Positions 34,878 through 43,759 of a DNA stretch of 64,000 nucleotides are shown piece after piece. The notes under the pieces were generated by a model. It did not search any database and was not told the DNA's origin. It saw only the letters and a program-made list of their open reading frames with translations. Positions within the stretch are counted from its first letter, which is position 1, and every line of letters starts with the position of its first letter. The stretch comes from Paenibacillus sp. PL91 (GTDB lineage Bacteria; Bacillota; Bacilli; Paenibacillales; Paenibacillaceae), in contig NZ_JABBYG020000013.1 in NCBI RefSeq assembly GCF_012935325.2, positions 62,001 through 126,000 on the forward strand. Direction: 5' to 3'. Position numbers and translations under genes: made by a program.

Positions 34878-34931
34878 TTGACATGTTCTATATAAAGAAC
34901 TAATATTGTGTTATCGTTCTTTATAACAAAC
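34878..34931 (+). promoter_or_regulatory. eps operon promoter with two SinR-type operators
   Basis: TTGACA (34878-34883), 17-base spacer, TAATAT (34901-34906). The spacer holds GTTCTATATAAAGAAC (34885-34900), placed exactly as in the slrR-like promoter. A second, less perfect copy, GTTCTTTATAACAAAC (34916-34931), covers the start of the transcript. The two boxes are 31 bases apart, about three helical turns. Confidence 0.85.
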
Positions 34932-34950
34932 ATATTAAGCAGGTGTGCGA

Positions 34951-35700
34951 ATGGATGGAAAACGGTTAGAGGATCAACCAGCTTTGCGTAACGAGAATGA
35001 CAGAGTAAAGGTCAAAGAGATCAATCTCAAAGCTTTATACTCTACGGTTAGAAAGCGTTTATGGATGGTTGTACTGATCACGGTGATCGTTACCGTACTC
35101 GCAGCGCTTTATAACTCTAGACCAGAAACGCCCATGTATGCTGCATCCGCAAGAGTTATTGTTTCTGCTTCGTCAGAAATGATGGGTACGGCAAAGGTGA
35201 TGTTTCGCGAGCCTATCGTCCTGAACAAGGTCATAGAGAAGCTGGAGCTTAATCGTTCTGTCTCGCAATTAAGAAGTCAAATCAGAGTGGATAGTGTGGA
35301 AGGCTCGCTTTTAACGCTTATAACGGTTATGGACAGCGACTCAAAGCTTGCGGCTGAAATTGCCAATACTAGCGTTGAAGCTTACCGGCAAGTAGCAGCA
35401 GGTACGCTGGGCATATCGAGCATTCAGCTACTAACGATGGCGGAAGAAAATCCTAACTCTATTAATGTGAAGAGCAACACGATGCTGATTGCAGGATTTA
35501 TGCTAGGTCTTATATTCAGCATCGGTTTAGTCTTTCTGCTTGATTCGCTTGACGATTCTATCAAGTCGGAACGAGAGATCGAAGAGCTGCTCGGCTTAAC
35601 GATGCTAGGTCAAGTAACCAAAATGAAGCGAAAAGATTATGCCAGACATTTGAAGAAACAAAAAAGCATTATAGCGCGAGGTGAGACGATTGGTTCGTGA
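34951..35700 (+). CDS. epsA: Polysaccharide co-polymerase / kinase activator (Wzz, EpsA-like)
   Basis: 249 residues. Chain-length-determinant protein with TM1 near residues 37-55 and TM2 near 170-192, an extracytoplasmic domain in between, and a short cytoplasmic tail that would contact the tyrosine kinase encoded next. First gene of the eps operon. The ribosome binding site is weak (AGG seven bases from ATG 34951); an in-frame GTG six bases upstream is possible. It overlaps the kinase gene. Confidence 0.88.
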   Translation: MDGKRLEDQPALRNENDRVKVKEINLKALYSTVRKRLWMVVLITVIVTVLAALYNSRPETPMYAASARVIVSASSEMMGTAKVMFREPIVLNKVIEKLELNRSVSQLRSQIRVDSVEGSLLTLITVMDSDSKLAAEIANTSVEAYRQVAAGTLGISSIQLLTMAEENPNSINVKSNTMLIAGFMLGLIFSIGLVFLLDSLDDSIKSEREIEELLGLTMLGQVTKMKRKDYARHLKKQKSIIARGETIGS

Positions 35701-36355
35701 ACGGCAAAAGGCGTCAAAGACCTATGTAAATAGAAGCTTACTTGCTTATATTAATCCTCATGGCTCTATTTCAGAGCAGTACCGAACCATTCGGAACAAT
35801 ATTCACTATGCTTCAAACGGGAGCAAGATTCAATCGCTGCTTGTCACCTCCCCCTCGGAGGGCGAAGGCAAATCGACTACGACCGTAAACCTCGCCGTAT
35901 GTATGGCGCAGCGCGGCGACCGCGTACTCATTATCGACGCAAATTTCAGAAATCCGATCATCAACAAAATTTTTCAAGTACAAACTTCTCCAGGCCTGTC
36001 GAATGTCTTAGGCCAGCAGCTCGAAATTCGCGAGGCCATCTATAATACCGAGGTCGAAGGATTGGATATTTTGCCGAGCGGCCAGCGCCTTTATAATTCG
36101 ACAGAGCTGCTGGATTCTCAGCTTATGATTGATGTGATGCAGTACGCATCCGAGCAATACGATATGGTGCTGCTCGATTGTCCGCCTGTCCTCGGTGTAC
36201 CGGATACGAACGCGCTTGTAGGCAAATGCGATGGGGTGCTCTTGCTGCTTCAAAGCGGTAAAACACAGCAAGAGCAAGCCATTGAAGCAAAACGTGCTTT
36301 GATGTTCGCAAAAGCGAATATTCTAGGCGTCATACTTAACCAAAAGAGCGTTTGA
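35690..36355 (+). CDS. epsB: Bacterial tyrosine kinase, CpsD/EpsB-like
   Basis: 221 residues. BY-kinase ATP site: Walker A in SPSEGEGKSTTTVN, Walker A' in VLIIDANFR, Walker B in MVLLDCPP. It regulates polymer export together with EpsA. The usual C-terminal tyrosine cluster is absent: the protein stops at ILNQKSV with no Tyr in the last 25 residues. GAGGTGA (35678-35684) points to TTG 35690; a GTG at 35681 is the alternative. It overlaps epsA by 11 bases. Confidence 0.85.
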   Translation: MVRERQKASKTYVNRSLLAYINPHGSISEQYRTIRNNIHYASNGSKIQSLLVTSPSEGEGKSTTTVNLAVCMAQRGDRVLIIDANFRNPIINKIFQVQTSPGLSNVLGQQLEIREAIYNTEVEGLDILPSGQRLYNSTELLDSQLMIDVMQYASEQYDMVLLDCPPVLGVPDTNALVGKCDGVLLLLQSGKTQQEQAIEAKRALMFAKANILGVILNQKSV

Positions 36356-36700
36356 TGATCGTAAATCGGATAGCGCTTTTTTTACGGGGCGACTGTTCTT
36401 TATAAAGCACAACGTTGTTTTCATAAAGACAGTCACGCTCGGTAATGTCTCCTCACCGTTATCAATGGAGGCACTCGGCCATGCTGTGGGTTACGAAAAC
36501 CTTAGACGCGAGTCGTCAAGAGTGTGGTGTGAGGCGGGGTTGAATGCCCTGGATTCTGCATTAGAGTATTCAACTAAATGGTTTTGTATAAAGCCTTTTA
36601 GTTAAACACTCTAAAGGGGTGTCACATCAAACCTTCTCGAATAATGGCGAAGGCTACCGCTTCTTTAGCAACCACTTTATTTGATGTATGACTGGAAAGG
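36356..36700 (+). ncRNA. Structured epsB-epsC gap, candidate EAR antitermination RNA
   Basis: No gene fits in this gap, but many helices do. CCTCAC (36451-36456) pairs with GTGAGG (36529-36534) and GCACTC (36471-36476) with GAGTGT (36520-36525). GAC-GCGA-GTC (36505-36514) is a GNRA hairpin. TTAGAGT (36561-36567) pairs with ACTCTAA (36608-36614), with ACTAAA/TTTAGT inside, and ACATCAAA (36624-36631) pairs with TTTGATGT (36680-36687). B. subtilis carries the EAR RNA (Rfam epsC) at precisely this place, where it lets polymerase run past terminators in the long eps operon. A near-operator GTTCTTTATAAAGCAC lies at 36395-36410. Confidence 0.75.
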
Positions 36701-36705
36701 GTGAA

Positions 36706-38538
36706 ATGGCTTTGACGTATCGACAAAGATTGTCATTATTGATTTTAATCGACTCCATGATCGTATTTACCGCTATCTTTTTTAGCCGATTTTTACTTAG
36801 CGCTTCGCTTGATGTGGTAACGGCACCGATTGTGATCAGCTCGATTACGCTCTTATTGAGCCATCATTTCTTCTCCTTCTATTACAAGCTGTATAAGAAG
36901 GCGTGGGAATATGCAAGCGTCGGGGAGTTGCTGATTATTTCGAAGTCAGTCTCCTTCTCCATTCTTGCCGCGGCTGTCATTCAGCAGCTGGTGATGGGGG
37001 ATGTGTTTATGCGTCTGCTCGCTGTCACTTGGATGATTCATATGATGCTGATCGGAGGCTCGAGGCTTTGCTGGCGAATTTTCCGAGGCAGCTACAATAA
37101 GCATGCCGGCCTGCGCAAGCGCACATTGATCGTTGGAGCCGGCTCTGCGGGTACGATGCTTGCTCGGCAGCTGCTAAGCAACAGCGACACGGAGCTTATC
37201 CCGATGGGTTTCATAGACGACGATGTCAACAAGCATAATCTCGATATTATGGGATTGCCTGTGCTAGGCGGCGTTGCGAGCATCGCCAAGGTTGCGACCT
37301 TGCATGACATCAACAATATTGTAATCGCGATTCCGTCATTGAGCAAAAAACAGCTCAACACGATCTTTAGCGAATGCGCGAAAACGAAAGCAAAGACGCA
37401 GATTATACCGATGCTTGAGGATTTGGCTACGGGGAGAATCTCGGTCAGCCAATTTCGTGATGTGCAGGTTGAGGATTTATTAGGCCGTGAGCCTGTAGAG
37501 CTGGATATCGAGAGCATCTCAGGTTATGTCACCCAGAAGGTCGTGATGGTAACGGGAGCGGGCGGCTCGATTGGCTCGGAGGTATGCAGGCAGGTTTCTA
37601 GGTTTTTACCGGAGAAGCTTATTTTGCTTGGACACGGGGAGAACAGCATCTACTCCATTGAGATGGAGCTGAGGGAGCTCTATGGGCATACCAACATCGA
37701 ATTTGTGACCGAAATCGCAGACCTGCAGGATGCGAATAAAATGATGGCGGTTATGCAGGCTCATCGTCCTCAAGTCGTTTATCATGCGGCTGCGCATAAG
37801 CATGTGCCGTTAATGGAGAGAAATCCAGAGGAAGCGTTCAAAAACAACGTGATGGGCACATTGAACGCGGCAAGAGCGGCCAGCCAGGCCCGCGTCGATA
37901 CCTTTGTCATGATTTCAACCGATAAGGCGGTCAACCCGACAAGCGTTATGGGAGCAACGAAAAGAATTGCGGAAATGGTCATACAGCATATGGATCGGTT
38001 CAGCACGACCAAATTTGTAGCGGTTCGATTCGGCAACGTTTTGGGCAGTCGAGGCAGCGTTATTCCGCTGTTCAAGAAGCAAATTGAAAAGGGCGGACCC
38101 GTAACGGTCACGCATCCTGACATGGTTCGCTATTTTATGACGATACCGGAGGCATCCCGACTGGTTATCCAAGCTGGGGCGCTGGCTAGGGGCGGCGAAA
38201 TATTCGTTCTCGACATGGGAGATCCGGTCAAAATAACCGATCTTGCGCAAAATGTCATTCGAATGTCAGGCTACACGGTCGAGGAGATCGGCATTCAGTA
38301 CACGGGCATTAGGCCTGGAGAGAAGCTCTTTGAGGAAATGCTCAAGGACAATGAAATGAACGAGAAGCAGGTATATCCGAAAATTTATATAGGCAAATCG
38401 TTTGAGATTTATTTTGAGCAAATTGAAGAAATGATTGCCATCCATGACAGCATGAGCAAAGCGGAACTACGGATTAGACTGCTGGATCTTGCGAACAACA
38501 TCGTGGAGCTTCCGGAATTTGCATCAGTAACAGGCTAA
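36706..38538 (+). CDS. epsC: UDP-GlcNAc 4,6-dehydratase, EpsC/CapD-like
   Basis: About 610 residues. Four N-terminal TM helices (first 110 residues), a first Rossmann domain (LIVGAGSAGTMLARQLL) and a second, catalytic SDR domain (VMVTGAGGSIGSEVCRQ). The active site has the S-M-K form of this group (STDKAV, then VMGATKR, Met in place of Tyr), as in PglF/WbpM. It makes UDP-4-keto-6-deoxy-GlcNAc, the first step of the bacillosamine route that EpsN and EpsM complete. GGAAAGGG favours ATG 36706 (TTG 36712 possible) over ATG 36688, which ends an RNA stem. Confidence 0.9.
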   Translation: MALTYRQRLSLLILIDSMIVFTAIFFSRFLLSASLDVVTAPIVISSITLLLSHHFFSFYYKLYKKAWEYASVGELLIISKSVSFSILAAAVIQQLVMGDVFMRLLAVTWMIHMMLIGGSRLCWRIFRGSYNKHAGLRKRTLIVGAGSAGTMLARQLLSNSDTELIPMGFIDDDVNKHNLDIMGLPVLGGVASIAKVATLHDINNIVIAIPSLSKKQLNTIFSECAKTKAKTQIIPMLEDLATGRISVSQFRDVQVEDLLGREPVELDIESISGYVTQKVVMVTGAGGSIGSEVCRQVSRFLPEKLILLGHGENSIYSIEMELRELYGHTNIEFVTEIADLQDANKMMAVMQAHRPQVVYHAAAHKHVPLMERNPEEAFKNNVMGTLNAARAASQARVDTFVMISTDKAVNPTSVMGATKRIAEMVIQHMDRFSTTKFVAVRFGNVLGSRGSVIPLFKKQIEKGGPVTVTHPDMVRYFMTIPEASRLVIQAGALARGGEIFVLDMGDPVKITDLAQNVIRMSGYTVEEIGIQYTGIRPGEKLFEEMLKDNEMNEKQVYPKIYIGKSFEIYFEQIEEMIAIHDSMSKAELRIRLLDLANNIVELPEFASVTG

Positions 38539-38563
38539 AATGACGAAGGAGTTGCTAAACGCT

Positions 38564-39445
38564 ATGAAAGTTAGAAAAGCCATTATTCCAGCTGCGGGAC
38601 TTGGAACCAGGTTTCTTCCCGCAACAAAAGCAATGCCAAAGGAAATGCTGCCGATTGTCGATAAGCCTACCATTCAGTACATTGTCGAGGAAGCGATCGA
38701 ATCGGGCATTGAAGATATTATTATCGTGACGGGCAAAGGAAAACGCGCGATTGAGGACCATTTTGACAATTCGATTGAGCTTGAGCAAATTTTAGAGGCT
38801 AAGCATAAATACGATTTGCTAAGCGAGGTTCGCAAGTCGGCTGATATGGTGGATATTCACTATATCCGTCAGAAGGAGCCAAAGGGTCTAGGGCATGCCA
38901 TCTGGTGCGCTCGCAAGTTCATCGGAGATGAGCCGTTTGCCGTGCTGCTGGGCGATGATATCATCTCCGCGGAGAAGCCTTGCATCAAGCAGATGATTGA
39001 GAAATATGAGCAATATCACACCTCGATCATCGGCGTTCAGCGCGTAGCGGATGAGGCGGTTTCCCGTTACGGCATCGTTGATGGAGCAAAGATGGAGGAG
39101 TCCTTCCACCGGGTTAGGCATCTGGTAGAGAAGCCTGCCAGAGAAGCGGCGCCATCGAATATGGCCATAATGGGGCGATACATTTTAAACCCTGCGATTT
39201 TTGACATTTTGGGCAATCAAACCCCTGGCGCTGGCGGCGAAATACAGCTGACTGATGCAATTGCGGCTTTGAATTTGTCCGAAGCGGTTTATGCGTACGA
39301 ATTCGAAGGCAAGCGTTATGATGTTGGCGAGAAAATGGGCTTTATCCAGACGACGATTGAATTCGCGCTTCAGCGTGAGGATCTGCGCTACGAGCTGTTA
39401 AACTATCTGTCACTAATGGTTGAAAAGGAAGCTGCTAGAAAATAA
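38564..39445 (+). CDS. galU: UTP--glucose-1-phosphate uridylyltransferase
   Basis: 293 residues, the size of GalU/GtaB. The nucleotide-binding signature AAGLGTRFLPATKAMPKEMLPI starts at about residue 8; further blocks are LLGDDII and NPAIFDILGNQTPGAGGEIQLTD. It makes UDP-glucose, which GalE (60724) can turn into UDP-galactose for polymer synthesis. AAGGAG at 38546-38551 sets ATG 38564. A GalU inside the eps operon is not part of the B. subtilis cluster. Confidence 0.93.
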   Translation: MKVRKAIIPAAGLGTRFLPATKAMPKEMLPIVDKPTIQYIVEEAIESGIEDIIIVTGKGKRAIEDHFDNSIELEQILEAKHKYDLLSEVRKSADMVDIHYIRQKEPKGLGHAIWCARKFIGDEPFAVLLGDDIISAEKPCIKQMIEKYEQYHTSIIGVQRVADEAVSRYGIVDGAKMEESFHRVRHLVEKPAREAAPSNMAIMGRYILNPAIFDILGNQTPGAGGEIQLTDAIAALNLSEAVYAYEFEGKRYDVGEKMGFIQTTIEFALQREDLRYELLNYLSLMVEKEAARK

Positions 39446-39468
39446 TTCTAGTATAGGATGGTAAACTT

Positions 39469-40635
39469 ATGCCGGATAAAATATTATTTTGCGCTACAGT
39501 TGATTATCATTTCAAGGCTTTTCATCTGCCTATTATGGAATGGTTCAAGCAGCAGGGCTGGGAGGTTCACGTCGCCGCGAAAGGCGAGCTGAACCTCCCT
39601 TTTGTTGACAAGAAGTTTAATTTGGCGATTGAACGATCTCCCTTGCGATTGAACAATATCAAGGCTCATCAAGAGCTGAAGGCCATTATTAAAGAGCAGA
39701 ATTATAAAATCATTCATTGCCATACGCCGATGGGCGGCGTGCTTGCAAGGCTTGCAGCGTCGAGTGTTAGAAAACAAGGCACAAAGGTCATTTATACGGC
39801 GCATGGCTTCCATTTCTGCAAAGGCGCCTCGCTCCTGAACTGGATGCTCTATTATCCGATTGAGAAGAGTCTGTCGCGCTTAACCGACTGTCTCATTACG
39901 ATTAATGAAGAGGATTACGCGCTTGCCGTCTCCAAAGGCTTCAAAGCGAAGCAAATCGCGCAGGTTCATGGCGTCGGCGTAAATATGTTGCGTTATAAGC
40001 CTATTCAAAAAATCGATAAATGGCGGCTAAGGCAGGAGCTTGATTTTCGGACGGATGATTTTCTCCTCTTCTACGCGGCTGAATTCAACAAAAATAAAAA
40101 CCATCAGCTGTTGATCCATGCGCTTGCTGCGATCAAAGAGCAGGCACCTCATACGAGGCTGCTGCTTGCAGGAACCGGACCGCTGCTTGAAGCGTGCAAA
40201 GAGCTGGCGCATCAGCTCGGCGTTGGCTCCATGGTACATTTTCTTGGCTATCGGAGCGATATCGACAGTCTGCTGCCGATGTGCGATGCCGCTGTTGCAT
40301 CCAGCCTGCGCGAAGGGCTGCCAGTCAATATCATGGAGGCGATGGCTTGCGGGCTGCCCATTGTCGCGACGGTGAATAGAGGCCATTCAGAACTTGTTCA
40401 CGACGAAGTGAACGGGTATGTCGTTGCGCCTCAAGACACGGAGCTATTTGCAAAAAGGTTGAAGCAGCTAAGCGAGTCGATTGAGCTAAGGCAGTTAATG
40501 GGCATGCAGAGCATGCATCTCGTGCAGAAATACAGCTTAATACAGGTCAAGCAGGAGCTAAGCGAAATTTACAAGTCGTTTATGGTGGGGGAACAAAATG
40601 AATCCCAAAGTCAGTATCGTCGTGCCTATATATAA
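39469..40635 (+). CDS. epsD: GT4 glycosyltransferase, EpsD-like
   Basis: 388 residues, GT-B fold retaining glycosyltransferase. The start FCATVDYHFKAFHLPIMEWF closely resembles EpsD. The GT4 donor site is seen in the C-half: EGLPVNIMEAMACGLPIVA with the E-x7-E motif. Also GTKVIYTAHGFHF in the N-half acceptor domain. It adds one sugar of the repeat unit on the cytoplasmic face. It overlaps the next gene by 38 bases. Confidence 0.85.
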   Translation: MPDKILFCATVDYHFKAFHLPIMEWFKQQGWEVHVAAKGELNLPFVDKKFNLAIERSPLRLNNIKAHQELKAIIKEQNYKIIHCHTPMGGVLARLAASSVRKQGTKVIYTAHGFHFCKGASLLNWMLYYPIEKSLSRLTDCLITINEEDYALAVSKGFKAKQIAQVHGVGVNMLRYKPIQKIDKWRLRQELDFRTDDFLLFYAAEFNKNKNHQLLIHALAAIKEQAPHTRLLLAGTGPLLEACKELAHQLGVGSMVHFLGYRSDIDSLLPMCDAAVASSLREGLPVNIMEAMACGLPIVATVNRGHSELVHDEVNGYVVAPQDTELFAKRLKQLSESIELRQLMGMQSMHLVQKYSLIQVKQELSEIYKSFMVGEQNESQSQYRRAYI

Positions 40636-41785
40636 TATGGAAGACTATTTGGACCGCTGCCTTCAAAGCTTGCTCGGACAAAGTCTGAGAGAGATCGAGA
40701 TTATAGCGGTTAATGACGGTTCTCGCGATTTCAGCTTGGAGCTATTGCAGAAATACGCCCGTCAAGATTCGCGAATTACGATCATTGATAAAGCGAACGG
40801 CGGTGTATCCGCTGCCAGAAACGACGGTGTTTTGGCGGCAAGAGGACAATACATCGGCTTTGTTGATCCTGACGATTGGGTTCATGAGAGCATGTATGAG
40901 CAGTTGTACCATGCGGCTGCCGAGGAAGACAGCGATATCGCGATGTGCACATATGTCCGTGAGTTTGAGACGCATTCGAAGGAAAAACGATTCGATATGC
41001 CAGACAAACAAACGTATCGTGCTGATGAGTTACAAGCGAAGATGCTCAGGCGTCTAGTTGGTCCACTGAAAGAAGAATTAGCTAAGCCGGAAAACTTGGA
41101 TGCATGGGGGACGGTCTGGTCCAAGCTTTACCGGGCCGAACTGATTAAGGATCATGGACTGAAGTTTATGGATCTTGCTGTCATCGGCAGCAATGAGGAT
41201 ACGTTGTTTAACATTCATGCCTTTTATTATGCCAAATCGTTTGTTTTCCTTAATCGGCCGCTCTACCATTATTGGCGTTCGAATACAGAGTCGATTACAT
41301 CGACCTACAATCCTGCGCTGCAATATAAATTTGACCGGCTCTATGCCGCTATTCAATCCTTCATTTCAGAGAAGCAGTTGAACGATGAGTATAGAACGGC
41401 ATTCAATAATCGGATTTCCATGAATGTGTTAGGGCTCGGCCTTAATATTATGAGCGAGGGCAGGGCGGCTTCCTTTGGGAAGAAGCTGAAGGCGCTGCAT
41501 AAGCTGCTGCATGGCGACAAGGTCAAGCAGTCTTTTAAACAGTTCGATACAAGCTACAGCCCTCTCATATGGAAGGCTTTTTTTGTATGCGCAAAAATAA
41601 AATTTTCGCTCGCCATATACGTCATGCTGATTGGTATCAATTGGATGCGAAAAAGGAATACGGGGAGGATTGCAGTTGAAACCGGTTCGAATCTTGCAAG
41701 TGGCAACGGTCATGAATCGCGGCGGATTAGAAACCATGCTGATGAATTACTATCGTCAAATGGATCGAAGCAAAATTCAGTTTGA
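40598..41785 (+). CDS. GT2 glycosyltransferase
   Basis: 395 residues. GT-A fold: VSIVVPIYNMEDYLDRCLQSLLGQ, NDGSRD, and the DXD-type motif GFVDPDDWV. The C-terminal region includes a hydrophobic helix (SLAIYVMLIGIN). The last 37 codons (from 41676) run in a different frame over the next gene and look like non-native, polar read-through sequence, so the functional protein probably ends near residue 360. It starts inside epsD with GGGGAA before ATG. Confidence 0.85.
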   Translation: MNPKVSIVVPIYNMEDYLDRCLQSLLGQSLREIEIIAVNDGSRDFSLELLQKYARQDSRITIIDKANGGVSAARNDGVLAARGQYIGFVDPDDWVHESMYEQLYHAAAEEDSDIAMCTYVREFETHSKEKRFDMPDKQTYRADELQAKMLRRLVGPLKEELAKPENLDAWGTVWSKLYRAELIKDHGLKFMDLAVIGSNEDTLFNIHAFYYAKSFVFLNRPLYHYWRSNTESITSTYNPALQYKFDRLYAAIQSFISEKQLNDEYRTAFNNRISMNVLGLGLNIMSEGRAASFGKKLKALHKLLHGDKVKQSFKQFDTSYSPLIWKAFFVCAKIKFSLAIYVMLIGINWMRKRNTGRIAVETGSNLASGNGHESRRIRNHADELLSSNGSKQNSV

Positions 41786-42797
41786 TTTCATCGTTCATCG
41801 CGATGAGGAAGGCCATTATGATCAAGAAATTATTGCGTTAGGCGGAAAAATTTATCGCATGCCGCAAATCAAGCCAGGGAATTACTCGCCCTATTTTAAA
41901 CGATTGGACTTATTTTTTAAGGAGCATCCTTATTATCAGGTTGTGCATGCCCATATTAACGAGAATAGCAGCTTTATCCTAAAGGCTGCCAAGAAAGCAG
42001 GCGTTCCTTGCCGAATTATGCATAGCCATTTAAGTGATCTGGGGCTCGACATCAAGCTGCCTTTCCGCATGTATGCAAGGCTGGCGATAAAGGATAATCC
42101 GAGCAGCTACTTTGCATGTTCGAAAAGCGCAGGAAAATGGCTGTTCGGCAAACGGCTAGCAGATTCCGGCAAAGTGGTTGTGCTAAATAATGCGGTTGAT
42201 GTAAAGCAGTTCTCTTTTAATTCGAGCACTCGCGATGCCATAAGAGCCGAGCTTGCTGCGGGAGATCGCTTGGTCATCGGCCACATTGGACGATTTAATG
42301 AGCAGAAAAACCATGATTTTTTGATCGACATATTTAAAGCCGTTCATGACAAGGAGCCGAACTCTATGCTAGTCCTTGCAGGCGAGGGACATCTTCGGCC
42401 AATGATCGAGAAGAAAATAGAAAGACTAGGGTTATCTGAGCATGTAAAGCTGCTGGGCGTTCGAGCCGATGTATCGGATCTGCTGCAAGGAATCGATATT
42501 TTTCTGTTTCCTTCCTTATTTGAAGGGCTGCCGGTTGTGCTTATTGAAGCTCAAGCGGCTGGCTTAAGCTGCGTCATTTCCGATACGATTACGGCGGAGA
42601 CCGACGTTACTGGCAGGCTTCAGTTCATTGGCTTAAAGCAACCTGCTGAGTATTGGGCCGAGCAAATGTTGAGTGCGTCCCGCGAGCATGCCGATACAGC
42701 GGAATTATTAAGAAAGAACGGATATGATACGTCTACTATGGCGAAATGGCTGTCTGACTATTATATGGATCACGTGTCCGAATCCGCTTTCGGGTAA
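41676..42797 (+). CDS. epsF: GT4 glycosyltransferase, EpsF-like
   Basis: 373 residues from TTG 41676, set by GGAGG at 41664-41668. The N-terminus ILQVATVMNRGGLETMLMNYYR with KIQFDFIVHR closely resembles EpsF. The GT4 donor motif is in FPSLFEGLPVVLIEAQAAGL. It overlaps the preceding GT2 gene by 110 bases in another frame, unusually long for this operon. Confidence 0.85.
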   Translation: MKPVRILQVATVMNRGGLETMLMNYYRQMDRSKIQFDFIVHRDEEGHYDQEIIALGGKIYRMPQIKPGNYSPYFKRLDLFFKEHPYYQVVHAHINENSSFILKAAKKAGVPCRIMHSHLSDLGLDIKLPFRMYARLAIKDNPSSYFACSKSAGKWLFGKRLADSGKVVVLNNAVDVKQFSFNSSTRDAIRAELAAGDRLVIGHIGRFNEQKNHDFLIDIFKAVHDKEPNSMLVLAGEGHLRPMIEKKIERLGLSEHVKLLGVRADVSDLLQGIDIFLFPSLFEGLPVVLIEAQAAGLSCVISDTITAETDVTGRLQFIGLKQPAEYWAEQMLSASREHADTAELLRKNGYDTSTMAKWLSDYYMDHVSESAFG

Positions 42798-42811
42798 AGG
42801 GGGGAATAAGA

Positions 42812-43717
42812 TTGAAGCCGATGTTGACTGTGTTTACGCCTACCTATAACCGTGCGTATACGCTTCACCTTTGCTACGAGAGCCTAAAACGCCAAAGCAA
42901 CAAAAGCTTTGTATGGCTCATCATTGATGATGGCTCTACGGATCAAACGAGGGAGCTTGTAGCAGGCTGGATAGCGGAGAATCTCATAGCGATCCGCTAT
43001 CATTATCAAGAGAATCAGGGGATGCATGGCGCGCATAATGCAGCTTATGAACGAATTGAAACGGAGCTTAATGTTTGCATTGATTCGGATGATTATATGG
43101 CAGATGACGCCGTAGAGAAAATAACGAAGTTTTGGCTAGCGGCAGGAAATGATCGCTTTGCAGGCATTGTCGGGCTGGATGTGAACCAAAATTATGAGGT
43201 TATCGGCACCAGAATGCCTGAGCAATTGGAGTCTTCAACGCTGACGGATCTATACGCCCTTCATCATGTGAAAGGCGACAAAAAGCTCGTTTACCGTTCA
43301 GAAATAACGAGGAAATATCCGCCATACCCGATATTTTCCGGTGAGAAGTACTGTCCGTTATCCTACAAATACATCCTTATCGATCAGGATTATCCGCTGC
43401 TTATTATGAATGAGGTGCTGTGCGTCGTTGAATATCGGCAGGATGGATCAAGCTTGAATATGATTAATCAGTACAAAAAAAATCCGCGCGGCTTCTCCTT
43501 CTTTCGCAAAGCGGCGATGGCTTACGCGCCGTCATGGAAAGGCAGAATCCGCGAGGCCATTCATTATGTGTCCAGCAGCTTGATCATTCGCAATAAACGC
43601 TTTTTGAGGGAATCGCCTCGCAAATGGGTTACGCTGCTGGCCATTCCGTTTGGCGTTATGCTTTACTTTTACATCCAAAATACGAATAAAGCGACAGTCG
43701 TGAAGCAAAATCATTGA
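42812..43717 (+). CDS. GT2 glycosyltransferase
   Basis: 301 residues from TTG 42812 with AGGGGGG upstream. GT-A motifs LTVFTPTYNRAYTL, IIDDGSTDQT and the metal-binding CIDSDDYM. The segment NQGMHGAHNAAYE is typical of a subgroup found in capsule loci. A hydrophobic C-terminal segment may bind it to the membrane. Donor and acceptor are unknown. It sits between epsF and epsG. Confidence 0.85.
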   Translation: MKPMLTVFTPTYNRAYTLHLCYESLKRQSNKSFVWLIIDDGSTDQTRELVAGWIAENLIAIRYHYQENQGMHGAHNAAYERIETELNVCIDSDDYMADDAVEKITKFWLAAGNDRFAGIVGLDVNQNYEVIGTRMPEQLESSTLTDLYALHHVKGDKKLVYRSEITRKYPPYPIFSGEKYCPLSYKYILIDQDYPLLIMNEVLCVVEYRQDGSSLNMINQYKKNPRGFSFFRKAAMAYAPSWKGRIREAIHYVSSSLIIRNKRFLRESPRKWVTLLAIPFGVMLYFYIQNTNKATVVKQNH

Positions 43718-43759
43718 AACAGCAGGTCAAATTGATCTTATTAGGAAGGGACGAATAAA

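Noticed and set aside
36395..36410. Independent SinR-controlled promoter before epsC
   Set aside because: The operator copy has a broken right half and no -35/-10 pair with good spacing; more likely part of the RNA hairpin GACTGT...ACAGTC.
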